DNA from: an uncultured Collinsella sp.
GTDB lineage: Bacteria; Actinomycetota; Coriobacteriia; Coriobacteriales; Coriobacteriaceae
Length of the DNA: 20,314 bases
NCBI GenBank assembly: GCA_938036665.1
Contig: CALHWR010000142.1
Coordinates: 1-20,314 of the forward strand
Direction: 5' to 3'
Part shown: positions 1 through 7,514 of the stretch, in pieces
Layout of the letters: the number at the start of each line of letters is the position of its first letter
How positions within the stretch are numbered: position 1 is the stretch's first letter
Notes under the pieces: model-generated
Told to the model about the DNA's origin: nothing
Database searches by the model: none
What the model saw: only the letters and a program-made list of their open reading frames with translations
Program-made: the position numbers and the translations under genes

Positions 1-194
1 ACAGTAAACCGCTTCTCTTCCGTGTATTCGATAGCCATGGACCCTCACGACAACCGTGAAGCCCCACATGTCTTTGCATAGTTTCACACGACGGGATGAT
101 GGATAGTGGAACCTATACGTTTACACATGCCTAATGCCCATGGCTCATCACCGATGAATAGAGGCTGAGATACCGTCATGTTTCCGAAGCCAAG
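1..194. other. Non-coding flank, no gene seen
   Basis: I see no convincing reading frame, RNA fold or repeat in this stretch between the window edge and the 3' end of the tRNA gene. It is less GC-rich than the coding DNA in the window. Confidence 0.5.
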
Positions 195-267
195 TGCCCG
201 AGATCGGATTCGAACCGACGACACCCGCTTTAGGAGAGCGGTGCTCTATCCCCTGAGCTACGGAGGC
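195..267 (-). tRNA. tRNA-Arg (anticodon CCT)
   Basis: On the minus strand a 73-nt cloverleaf can be drawn. The D arm is GCTC/GAGC with an AGGGGATA loop. The anticodon stem is CCGCT/AGCGG around the loop CTCCTAA, giving anticodon CCT (reads AGG, arginine). The variable loop is GTGTC. The T arm is GTCGG/CCGAT around TTCGAAT, and the discriminator base is A. CCA is not encoded; CTT follows. The acceptor stem is imperfect: the 5' strand GCCTCCG faces CTCGGGC, so positions 5-68 (C-C) and 6-67 (C-U) do not pair. All other arms are intact, so this is called a tRNA, with the defect recorded as a finding. Confidence 0.9.
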
Positions 268-277
268 ATGTTGTACT

Positions 278-283
278 AGTGTA
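278..283 (-). promoter_or_regulatory. Possible -10 box of the tRNA-Arg gene
   Basis: TACACT on the minus strand lies 10 nt upstream of the tRNA 5' end, a suitable distance for a -10 element. No good -35 hexamer is seen about 17 nt further upstream, so the call is weak. Confidence 0.3.
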
Positions 284-402
284 GCAGATTTACTGCATCG
301 CTATACGTCGCATGACTAGACTTCGAAGTTGCGATGGAATAGTTCCTGCCTAAAGCATCTAAAGCCGTATATCAGAGCTATTTCACCACAACTTATGGGG
401 AG

Positions 403-801
403 CTAGTCGCCTTTATGGAAGAGGCTTTTGATGACGGAGGGGATGCTCTTGGCGCCCTTGGCCGTCACATCGATAAAGTCGGGCGAACGAACGAGCTTGT
501 CCTCGTCAATGTACTTACGCACCGCGCGAAGCGTTTCCTTGTCATTGCGCGTCGAAAACGTAAAGTGGCCATTCTCTTTGGTAAAGATGGCAAAACGCGT
601 AATCTTCTTGGTGCCGCGCAAAACCTCGGCGGCAATATAGTCGACCTCGTCCCACGGGATTTGGATATAATCCTCGGGATTACGCTCGTTATAGTACTCA
701 AACGCCTTATTGCCCACCATCACGTTACCGTGACTGGTAAGCCCCATCAGGCAGGTTGCCGGCGTTGCCAAATCGACCGTGCTGTTCTGAGATTGCGCCA
801 T
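403..801 (-). CDS. manO: DUF956 family protein, ManO-like (Man-PTS accessory)
   Basis: A 132-aa soluble protein that I recognise as DUF956 (ManO), a small family that typically closes mannose-family PTS operons in Gram-positive bacteria; its role is thought to be regulation of the operon. Typical features are the early segment CLMGLTSHGNVMVGNKAFEY, a central IQIPWDEVDYIAAEV and a basic C-terminus. The start chosen is the ATG at 801 (MAQSQNS), preceded by GGAGGGCGAGG. A further in-frame start at 852 would place codons inside a terminator hairpin and is rejected. The gene is last in the EIIAB-EIIC-EIID-ManO series, 120 nt after EIID, and an intrinsic terminator lies in that gap. Expression therefore depends on read-through or a local promoter. 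Family is confident; the precise function is not. Confidence 0.88.
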   Translation of the reverse strand: MAQSQNSTVDLATPATCLMGLTSHGNVMVGNKAFEYYNERNPEDYIQIPWDEVDYIAAEVLRGTKKITRFAIFTKENGHFTFSTRNDKETLRAVRKYIDEDKLVRSPDFIDVTAKGAKSIPSVIKSLFHKGD

Positions 802-820
802 ACGCGCCTCGCCCTCCAAT

Positions 821-864
821 AAAAACAATCGGACCGCATCCAGTGTACCCACCGGGTGCGGTCC
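821..864 (-). terminator. Intrinsic terminator between EIID and manO
   Basis: On the minus strand GGACCGCACCC (864-854) pairs with GGATGCGGTCC (841-831), an 11-bp stem with one G-T wobble and a 12-nt loop. It is followed by GATTGTTTTT. The T-tract ends only a few bases before the manO ribosome-binding site. It probably reduces transcription into manO. Confidence 0.75.
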
Positions 865-921
865 GTTTCAATGGCTCAAAAGCCCTTGCCTAGCAACTCT
901 CGGTCTTAAGCCGAAGCGTGC

Positions 922-1842
922 TTACATGAAGCCGCAGACGCGACCGATGATGCCGACGGCGAAGAGAGCCAGGATGATGACGATCGGGCTGACCTTCTTC
1001 TTGAGGAGCTTGCAGACCAGAAGGGTCAGGCACACGGCGGCAAGGCCGGGGATGAGCTGATCGAGGTTGGCCTGAAGCGTGGTGACCTTCACCGGGTCGA
1101 GTGCGTTGGCACCGACAGAGCTGTACATCGTCAATGCCTGCTTGATGCCCTCAGAACCGGCGGGCAGGTTGGCCCAGTCGATATAGGCGCCAGCGGACTG
1201 CGTGACCTTGGAGACGACCGGGGTGAAGGAGATGGACACCCAGCGCTCGACCAGGGCGCCGATGATGAACATACCCAGGATGGAAGCACCCTCGGTGACC
1301 TTGCCCATCAGACCGCCGGAGAGGTCCTTGGCGATGGAGGAGCCGACCTTGTAGCCAAACTCCTGCGTGTACCACTCGAAGGCGTAACGAATAATGTTCC
1401 ACGCGAAGAAGAACAGCAGCGGACCGGCAATGCTGCCAGACAGAGCCAGGGAAGCACCCAGAGCACCCAAGATCGGGCGAAGGGTGAACCAGAAGGCGGG
1501 GTCGCCGACGCCGGCGAGCGGGCCCATCATACCGACCTTGACGCCCTGGATGGCGACGTCGTCGATCGGGGCACCGTTGGCGCGCTCCTCCTCGAGGGCG
1601 AGGGTAACGCCAATGACGGGGGCGGAAACATAGGGGTGGGTGTTATAGAACTCCAGGTGGCGCTTAAGAGCGGCAATCTGGTCATCCTTGCTGGTGTAGA
1701 GCTTCTTGATCGCAGGGATCATTGCGAAGCACCAGCCGCCGTTCTGCATACGCTCGTAGTTCCACGAGCCCTGAAGGAACTGATGACGGAAGCAAACCTT
1801 CTTACGGTCAGCCTTGGTGAGCTGAATCTTGTTCTCTGCCAT
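922..1842 (-). CDS. manN: PTS mannose/fructose/sorbose family EIID component
   Basis: EIID membrane subunit (306 aa) of a Man-family sugar PTS permease, which with EIIC forms the translocation channel. The N-terminal block around FRHQFLQGSWNYERMQNGGW and the following PAIKKLY are family hallmarks, as is the segment GMMGPLAGVGDPAFWFTLRP. After a large cytoplasmic or amphipathic N-terminal part, the C-terminal third is hydrophobic (AAVCLTLLVCKLL, then VIILALFAVGIIGRV). The ATG at 1842 (MAENKIQ) is preferred over the in-frame GTG at 1851 because AGGAGGGGAG is placed correctly for it. EIIC ends 17 nt upstream, so the two are co-transcribed. The specific sugar cannot be read from the sequence; mannose/glucose is the usual guess for this arrangement. 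Confidence 0.95.
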   Translation of the reverse strand: MAENKIQLTKADRKKVCFRHQFLQGSWNYERMQNGGWCFAMIPAIKKLYTSKDDQIAALKRHLEFYNTHPYVSAPVIGVTLALEEERANGAPIDDVAIQGVKVGMMGPLAGVGDPAFWFTLRPILGALGASLALSGSIAGPLLFFFAWNIIRYAFEWYTQEFGYKVGSSIAKDLSGGLMGKVTEGASILGMFIIGALVERWVSISFTPVVSKVTQSAGAYIDWANLPAGSEGIKQALTMYSSVGANALDPVKVTTLQANLDQLIPGLAAVCLTLLVCKLLKKKVSPIVIILALFAVGIIGRVCGFM

Positions 1843-1858
1843 ATGTATCACTCCCCTC

Positions 1859-2677
1859 CTACTCGTAATCGTTCAGAATGTCGCCGAGCGGGTCACCGGA
1901 GCCACCGCCCATGCCGCCACCCTGCTTGGCCAGATCCTTAAGGCCAAGGTAGATGAGGGCAAGGGAGATGCCGATGAGGCCAAGGGCGATCAGCGTGAGC
2001 TGAGGGATGGCAGCAAGGACAAAGCCGAGGATGAAGAACGGCCAGGTCTCCTTGGTGGCCATCATGTTGATGACCATGGCGTAACCGACGGAAGCGACCA
2101 TGCCGCCGCCGACGGCCATGCCGCCGGACAGCCAATCGGGCATAGCGTTAAGCGCGTTGGTAACGGCCTCGGCCGGGATGATGCACAGAAGTACTGCCGG
2201 GATGGCGATACGAACACCCTGCATGAGGATGCCGGCGTACTGCCAACGCTCGATGCCGGCGAAGTCGCCCTTCTCGGCGCAGGCGTCCATGCCGTGAACC
2301 ATAGCGGTAGCCAGGGTACGGCAGATCATGGTCAGGAACAGGCCGGCGACGGACAGAGGCACGGCGACGGCGATGGCGGCGGTAACTGCCTTAGCCGAAT
2401 CGGTGGCGCCACCGTTGAGGGCGAGCACCATGATGATCGAAGAAGCGACCGAGGCCAGAGCGGCGTCAGGCGCAACAGCGGCGCCGACGTTAGCCCAACC
2501 AAGAGCCATCATCTGAAGCGAGCCGCCCAGGAGGATGCCCTCCTGAAGGTGACCGGTTACGAGACCGATAAGCGTGCACGCAACGAGCGGCTGATGGAAC
2601 TGGAACTGATCCAGAATGCCTTCCATACCGGCAAGCAGCGCGATAATCGCGATTAGAAGAATAGTAAGCGCGGACAT
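1859..2677 (-). CDS. manM: PTS mannose/fructose/sorbose family EIIC component
   Basis: EIIC membrane subunit (272 aa), the sugar-translocating partner of EIID. It is hydrophobic throughout, beginning SALTILLIAIIALLAGMEG. It contains the Man-family EIIC signature region LVACTLIGLVTGHLQEGILL followed by GGSLQMMALGWANVGAAVAPD. Further membrane segments follow, and the polypeptide ends in a short glycine-rich cytoplasmic tail (KQGGGMGGGSGDP). The ATG at 2677 is preceded by AAAGGAGGG at good spacing. It sits 18 nt after EIIAB and 16 nt before EIID in the same transcription unit. Length is normal for the family. No sign of damage. Confidence 0.96.
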   Translation of the reverse strand: MSALTILLIAIIALLAGMEGILDQFQFHQPLVACTLIGLVTGHLQEGILLGGSLQMMALGWANVGAAVAPDAALASVASSIIMVLALNGGATDSAKAVTAAIAVAVPLSVAGLFLTMICRTLATAMVHGMDACAEKGDFAGIERWQYAGILMQGVRIAIPAVLLCIIPAEAVTNALNAMPDWLSGGMAVGGGMVASVGYAMVINMMATKETWPFFILGFVLAAIPQLTLIALGLIGISLALIYLGLKDLAKQGGGMGGGSGDPLGDILNDYE

Positions 2678-2695
2678 GTATCGGACCCTCCTTTA

Positions 2696-3685
2696 CTATG
2701 CTTGAGCGGCCAGTTCGGCCTTAGCTTTCTTCAACATGGCGTCGAGATCCTCGGAGGAATCCGAAGGAACCTTGCGGACCTCGAACTTGACGCCCTTGGC
2801 CTTGAGGGCCTCGAGGGTCTTGACGTCGTCATCGCCCATAGCGACGGCGTTGGTAACGACGACCTTGCCCTTGGAGTGGGCCATAGAACCGATGTTGACT
2901 TCCTTGATGTCGACGCCGGCCTCGATGGCCTTGAGCAGATCCTGCGGGTTCTCGAACAGCAGCATCGCCTTGGTGTCACCAAAGCGGGTGTCCTTGACGA
3001 CCTCGGCCATCTTCTTGATAGGCACGACGTTGGCATGGACTCCCGGAGGGGCAGCCTGCTCGATCATGGTCTTGCGGAGCTCGTCGTGAGCAACGCCGTC
3101 GGAAACCACGATGATGCGGTTGGGGTTGATCTGCTTGGTCCACGTGGTGGCCACCTGACCATGAAGCAGACGGGTGTCGATACGGACGTGGGCGATCTTG
3201 ATGTGCCCGTCGCCGATGACCGTTCCCGGAGGGATGGCGCCTGCAGGAGCAGCGGCGGCCGCAGCCGGCTTCTTCTCCTCGGGCTCCAGAGACTCGGGCT
3301 TGACGCGCACGCCGGCCTTAGCCTCAGTCACGAGATGTTTTGCGATCGCATGTGCAGTGTTCTTTGCGTCAAAGCGCTGCGAATATGCCTCGATGAGCAT
3401 AGGCAGGTTGACACCGGTGACGATAGCCCAGGAATCATGGCCCTCGATGAGACCGCTGATCTGGTTGAAGGGCGTGCCGCCCCACAGATCAACGAGGAAG
3501 AGCACCTGCTCCTGGTCCTCGAAGGAAGCGATTGCCTCCTCGACCTTGGCGCGGAAGTCGTCGGGGCCCATGCTCGGCTCGAGCGAGACCACGGCTACAG
3601 ACGGCTGATCGCCAAAGACCATCGAGCCCGTCTGCTTGATTCCAGCCGCCAAGTCACCATGGCTAGCAAGAACAATACTTACCAT
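2696..3685 (-). CDS. manX: PTS mannose family EIIAB fusion
   Basis: Cytoplasmic phosphotransfer protein (329 aa) that carries phosphate from HPr to the sugar entering through EIIC/EIID. Residues 1-130 form the EIIA domain, with the phosphorylatable histidine in VLASHGDLAAGI (about His9) and the family motif DLWGGTPFN. An Ala/Pro/Glu-rich linker (about 132-155) leads into the EIIB domain, whose active histidine lies in RIDTRLLHGQV (about His175). EIIA-EIIB fusion is the E. coli ManX and streptococcal ManL arrangement. The ATG at 3685 is chosen because AGGAGG lies 7 nt upstream; an in-frame GTG at 3688 is less well placed. It is the first gene of the operon. Confidence 0.96.
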   Translation of the reverse strand: MVSIVLASHGDLAAGIKQTGSMVFGDQPSVAVVSLEPSMGPDDFRAKVEEAIASFEDQEQVLFLVDLWGGTPFNQISGLIEGHDSWAIVTGVNLPMLIEAYSQRFDAKNTAHAIAKHLVTEAKAGVRVKPESLEPEEKKPAAAAAAPAGAIPPGTVIGDGHIKIAHVRIDTRLLHGQVATTWTKQINPNRIIVVSDGVAHDELRKTMIEQAAPPGVHANVVPIKKMAEVVKDTRFGDTKAMLLFENPQDLLKAIEAGVDIKEVNIGSMAHSKGKVVVTNAVAMGDDDVKTLEALKAKGVKFEVRKVPSDSSEDLDAMLKKAKAELAAQA

Positions 3686-3731
3686 CACATAACCTCCTTT
3701 TTGTCTACGTAATTCCTACACGACAAAAAAG

Positions 3732-3737
3732 AGTATA
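3732..3737 (-). promoter_or_regulatory. Probable -10 box of the Man-PTS operon
   Basis: TATACT on the minus strand, 46 nt upstream of the EIIAB start codon. A transcript would begin near 3725 and have a leader of about 40 nt ending in a strong AGGAGG. The -35 region at 17-nt spacing (TATAAT) does not match TTGACA, so an activator may be needed. Confidence 0.4.
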
Positions 3738-4006
3738 GCTGCAAACACAGCAGAATTATATGAAAAACTGCAAAAGGTAGCATTATTTGTTTAAACGTCT
3801 TGATTTATTACAACCTGATTACATTCCAGCATTTTGGCTGAGTTACTGCTGAGGATTGATAACTGATCTATGTACATGACCGAATTGAGCACGCTGTTCA
3901 TTATTGCCGGTTTTAAACAGACACAAATGTGCTCGGGTTGAGGCTATTTCGTTTAAACAGATGGTGCTTGACTAATGGTAAGAAATATGCTCTAGCAAAG
4001 TAGTCG

Positions 4007-4077
4007 TTGGGGACGTTCCTAAATGACTAGTCATTGAGGACGTTCTTTTTCGACTGGTCGTTTAAGAACGTCCCCAA
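4007..4077. repeat. Three-copy 21-bp repeat with GGACGTTC core
   Basis: Copies at 4007-4027 and 4034-4054 are direct and the copy at 4057-4077 is inverted. The outer pair differ at 2 of 21 positions and can form a long hairpin. The palindrome ATGACTAGTCAT (4023-4034) joins copies 1 and 2. The array starts 8 nt after the hypA stop codon. The core GAACGTCCCCAA recurs near 20211, so this is a dispersed element resembling REP sequences. Confidence 0.8.
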
Positions 4078-4085
4078 TGTCTAAG

Positions 4086-4514
4086 TTAGGCGATGTGGAG
4101 GGGGTTGGCGGCGTCGACGGCATCGGGGGCGTCGGAGAGATCGCCAGGAGCAGCGTCTGCCGGGTCCTCGTCGGGGGTCTCGATCTGCTTGATCATGACC
4201 TCCTGGCCCTGCAACAGGTATGTCTCGCCGCTGCCGCAATGGGGGCAGGTCTTGCCGTGCTCGACCGTCGCGTAGTCGCAGCCGCACGCCTCGCAATGCG
4301 TCACGGCCTCGACGGGCTCCACGATAAGCTCCGCGCCCTGCGTGATAGGCTTTTTATCCGCCGCCCAGCGCCAAGCGTCGAGCAGCAAGTCGGGAACGAC
4401 GCCCGAGACCTCGCCCAGCAGCAGCGTGACGCTCGAAACGCGACGCACACCATTGGCGCGCGCCACATTCTCAACATCGCGAATGATGTGATAAACAATC
4501 CCGAGCTCGTGCAC
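4086..4514 (-). CDS. hypA: Hydrogenase maturation nickel metallochaperone HypA
   Basis: HypA (142 aa) delivers nickel to the large subunit of [NiFe] hydrogenases together with HypB. The family start Met-His-Glu-Leu-Gly is present when translation begins at the GTG at 4514, preceded by GGAAGGAAAAATA; His2 is the known nickel ligand. A longer reading from the GTG at 4547 would bury His2 and is rejected. The zinc site is CEAC (Cys74, Cys77) and CPHC (Cys90, Cys93). The C-terminal tail of about 30 residues (112-142) is acidic and Ala/Pro-rich, longer than usual. It starts 33 nt after the oxidoreductase and is probably in the same transcript. No hydrogenase or other hyp gene is in the window. Confidence 0.93.
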   Translation of the reverse strand: MHELGIVYHIIRDVENVARANGVRRVSSVTLLLGEVSGVVPDLLLDAWRWAADKKPITQGAELIVEPVEAVTHCEACGCDYATVEHGKTCPHCGSGETYLLQGQEVMIKQIETPDEDPADAAPGDLSDAPDAVDAANPLHIA

Positions 4515-4547
4515 TATTTTTCCTTCCGCCGTTCCCTTTATGGCCAC

Positions 4548-7325
4548 TTACTTGCGACCAAATTTGATTTTGATCGCACGCTTGAGGGCGTACTTGCCCA
4601 GGCTGGGGAGCTTTTGCTCGTATTTGACCATCGTTGAGCACTCGGGGCGGTCGCGATCCAGATGGATGGCGTCGAACGCGCACTTGGTGGTGCACAGGCC
4701 GCAGCCGATGCACTTGTTGGGGTCGACGATCGAGGCGCCGCAGCCCAGGCAACGGGCGGTCTCGGCGCGCACCTGCTCCTCGGTAAAGGTCTCGACGTAC
4801 TCGCTAAACGGCGCGGCCTTCTCGCGCTCGCGGTCCACATGGGCAACCTCGCGGCTCGCGTTGTCGTAGCTCTCGATCACGACATCGTCGCGGTCGAGCG
4901 CGGTGTAGCGGCGCTGGTTGCGGCCGATGGTGAGCGTGGATCCCGGCTGCACAAAGCGATGGATGGACACGGCGGCCTCGTGGCCGGCGGCGATGGCATC
5001 GATGGCAAAGCTCGGACCAGTGTAGACGTCGCCGCCCACAAAGATGTCGGGCTCGGCGGTCTGGTAGGTCTGGGGATCGGCAAGGGCACCCTGACCGCGG
5101 CCAAGCTCCACCTTGGAGCCAGCCAGCAGGTCGCCCCACACAATGGACTGGCCGATGGACATAACCACGCGGTCGGCATCGACACGACGTAGGTCGTTCT
5201 CGTCGTACTCGGGCGCAAAACGGCCCTCGTCGTCAAAGACGCGCGTGCAACGCTTAAAGGTGATGCCACATACGCGACCGGCCACGTCCAGGTGGACCTC
5301 CTTGGGGCCCCAACCGCAGCTGATATGCGCGCCGTCCTCGATGGCCTCGCGACGCTCTTCCTCGCTGGCGGGCATCTGGGCCTCGCTCTCCAGGCAGAAC
5401 ATCTCAACGTGCTCGGAGCCCAGACGGCAGGCGTTGCGTGCGACATCGATAGCCACGTTACCGCCGCCCACCACGATGGTGCGGCCGGGCAGCGCATCGA
5501 TTTTGCCGCTGTTGACCTCGCGCAAAAAGTCGACGGCCACGGTCACGTCCTCGGCGTCCTCGCCCGGAATGCCGGCAAGGCGGCCGCCCTGGCAGCCAAT
5601 GGCAACGTAAAAGGCCTTAAAGCCCTGCGCGCGCAGCTCGTCGAGCGTCACGTCGCGACCGACCTCCACGCCATAGCGGAACTCGGCACCCATCAGGCGA
5701 ATAACCTCGACCTCAGCCTCGATAACGTCCTTCTGCAGCTTAAAGCTGGGAATACCGTAGGTGAGCATGCCGCCCGGGCGCTCGTTTTTCTCGAACACGA
5801 CGGGCTTGTAGCCCTTCTCGGCCAGGTAGAAAGCGCAGGACAGGCCGGCCGGACCGGCACCGATGATGGCGATCTTCTGGTCGAAGCCGCCGGCACGCGT
5901 CGGGGTCACCACGGGCGGGACATAGCGGGTCGCTGCGTCCAGATCGCGCTGGGCGATGAACTTCTTGACCTCGTCGATAGCCACGGCGGCGTCCACACGA
6001 CCGCGGGTGCAGGCATCCTCACAGCGGCGGTTGCACACACGGCCGCAGATAGCGGGCAGCGGGTTCTCGCGCTTGATGAGCGCCAGCGCCTCGTCATAGC
6101 GGCCCTGCGCCGCGAGCTTCAAATAGCCCTGAACGGCAACGTGCGCGGGGCAGGCCGTCTTGCAGGGAGCGGTGCCGGACTCATGCGTCTCAATGCGGTT
6201 GTCGTTGCGGTAGTTGGGCGACCACTTGGTGTGGTCCCACTTGGTGGCATCGGGCAGCTCCTGGCGCGGATACTCGGGCACCTGTCCGCCGGCCTTTTTG
6301 CTGCAGAGCTTCTGGCCGAGCTTGGCTGCACCAGCCGGGCACACCTCAACGCAGCGACCGCAGGCCACGCACTTGTCCTTCTCGACCTTGGCGACATAGG
6401 CCGAGCGCGACAGGTTGGGCGTGTTGAACAGCTGCGAGGTGCGCAGGGCGTAGCACACGTTGACGTTGCAGTTGCAGATGGCGAAGATCTTGTTCTCGCC
6501 GTCGATGTTGGTGATCTGGTGCACAAAGCCGTTGTCCTCGGCCTGGCGCAAAATGTCGTAGACCTCCTCGCGCGTCACATAGTGGCCACGGTCGGTCTCG
6601 ACCACGTAGTCGGCCATATCGCCCACGGCGATGCACCAATCGGCCGGGTCGTCGGCGCAGCCCTCACCCATCACGCGACGGCTCGCGCGGCAGCTGCAGG
6701 TGCTGGCGGCATACTTACCCTCGTATTTGTCGAGCCAGTGCTCGATATGCTCGATCGGCACCGAGGTGCTCGCGGCATCGATGGCCTTCTCGACCGGAAT
6801 GACATGCATGCCGATGCCGGCACCGCCGGGCGGCACCATCGGCGTGGCGCGGGACAGCGGTCCCTTGGACGCCTGCTCAAAGAACTTGGCGTAGACCGGG
6901 TGTTCCTCGAGCTGGCTCACGCGCATGTTGAGGAACTCGGCGGAACCCGGCACCAGCATGGGCAGCACCCACTGCTTGGCGCGCTCGGGGTTTTCCCAGT
7001 TGTACTCGAGCAGACCCGTGTAGCTCATGTCGTCGAGCATCTTCTCGATATCGGCTTCGGGCATGCCGGTGAGCTTGACCATCTCGGGCAGCGTATAGGG
7101 ACGGCGCATCTTCATCTTGCAGAGCACTTCGGCCTGCTCGTCGGTCGCGGCCTCGGCAAACGACCAGTACTCGTAGCCCAGCAGCTCATCGCGATGCAGC
7201 AGGCGGTTGGTGCAGTGCTCGCACAGCTTGACGATTGCCTCGCGCGGATGCTCCGGCAGCGGCGGCACGAACTCCGAACCGATATCGGGCTCGGTATAGC
7301 TAATTCCCGGTCCGTTGAGAATCAT
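4548..7325 (-). CDS. Multi-[4Fe-4S] FAD-dependent NAD(P)H oxidoreductase (GltD-like core)
   Basis: A 925-aa cytoplasmic electron-transfer flavoprotein. Residues 1-300 hold CEHC (35-38), a winged-helix-like stretch (about 70-110), and Cys-rich patches at Cys210/212/223/231 and Cys284/286/291. A ferredoxin motif (Cys319, 322, 325, 329) follows. Residues 385-460 match the DPYD/GltD Fe-S domain (Cys388, 392, 427, 431, 435, 439). The FAD site IIGAGPAGLSCAFYLAEKG begins near 487, the NAD(P)H site VVGGGNVAID near 618, and the second FAD motif GGDVYTG near 764. A C-terminal ferredoxin has Cys872, 875, 878, 882 with CLGC (859-862). The start ATG at 7325 has GAAGGGA upstream. Transcribed divergently from tetR and followed by hypA. 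Glutamate synthase is unlikely because no large subunit is present; the electron acceptor is unknown. Confidence 0.9.
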   Translation of the reverse strand: MILNGPGISYTEPDIGSEFVPPLPEHPREAIVKLCEHCTNRLLHRDELLGYEYWSFAEAATDEQAEVLCKMKMRRPYTLPEMVKLTGMPEADIEKMLDDMSYTGLLEYNWENPERAKQWVLPMLVPGSAEFLNMRVSQLEEHPVYAKFFEQASKGPLSRATPMVPPGGAGIGMHVIPVEKAIDAASTSVPIEHIEHWLDKYEGKYAASTCSCRASRRVMGEGCADDPADWCIAVGDMADYVVETDRGHYVTREEVYDILRQAEDNGFVHQITNIDGENKIFAICNCNVNVCYALRTSQLFNTPNLSRSAYVAKVEKDKCVACGRCVEVCPAGAAKLGQKLCSKKAGGQVPEYPRQELPDATKWDHTKWSPNYRNDNRIETHESGTAPCKTACPAHVAVQGYLKLAAQGRYDEALALIKRENPLPAICGRVCNRRCEDACTRGRVDAAVAIDEVKKFIAQRDLDAATRYVPPVVTPTRAGGFDQKIAIIGAGPAGLSCAFYLAEKGYKPVVFEKNERPGGMLTYGIPSFKLQKDVIEAEVEVIRLMGAEFRYGVEVGRDVTLDELRAQGFKAFYVAIGCQGGRLAGIPGEDAEDVTVAVDFLREVNSGKIDALPGRTIVVGGGNVAIDVARNACRLGSEHVEMFCLESEAQMPASEEERREAIEDGAHISCGWGPKEVHLDVAGRVCGITFKRCTRVFDDEGRFAPEYDENDLRRVDADRVVMSIGQSIVWGDLLAGSKVELGRGQGALADPQTYQTAEPDIFVGGDVYTGPSFAIDAIAAGHEAAVSIHRFVQPGSTLTIGRNQRRYTALDRDDVVIESYDNASREVAHVDREREKAAPFSEYVETFTEEQVRAETARCLGCGASIVDPNKCIGCGLCTTKCAFDAIHLDRDRPECSTMVKYEQKLPSLGKYALKRAIKIKFGRK

Positions 7326-7417
7326 AGTCGTCCCTTCTCTTGCCACAGCCCGACGAGGCCGCAGCGCCCCTCTTTTTTGCAGGCCGGGCATGCCCCCATG
7401 CCGTTCACCCACCATTG

Positions 7418-7432
7418 TTGACATTGTGTCAA
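7418..7432. promoter_or_regulatory. Palindromic operator candidate 1
   Basis: TTGACATTGTGTCAA is a perfect 6-bp dyad with a 3-nt centre, in the gap between the divergent oxidoreductase and tetR genes. It shares the TTGAC/GTCAA arms with the site at 7441. The size and position suit a TetR dimer; binding by the adjacent TetR is inferred. Confidence 0.65.
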
Positions 7433-7440
7433 AAATAGTA

Positions 7441-7455
7441 TTGACGAACCGTCAA
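7441..7455. promoter_or_regulatory. Palindromic operator candidate 2
   Basis: TTGACGAACCGTCAA is a second perfect 6-bp dyad with a 3-nt centre, 23 bp from the first. A weaker relative on the opposite strand lies at 7472-7486 (11 of 15 positions match). The arms also resemble -35 hexamers, so repressor and polymerase would compete here. Confidence 0.65.
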
Positions 7456-7514
7456 CAATATTCAAGACTGTTAGGCGAACGGTCAGACAAAAGAGGATGA
7501 AAGGCGGCAAACGC

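Larger units (their letters stand above)
3686..4085. other. 400-bp intergenic region between the PTS operon and hypA
   Basis: No gene is visible here. The side nearest the PTS operon is AT-rich and holds a TATACT box and three GTTTAAAC-like sites (3789-3796, 3910-3918, 3951-3958). The side nearest hypA holds three copies of a 21-bp repeat (4007-4077). Confidence 0.7.

Noticed and set aside
5292..7421. 709-codon open frame on the plus strand
   Set aside because: It is antisense to the well-supported oxidoreductase and has no recognisable motif; long antisense frames are expected in GC-rich coding DNA.
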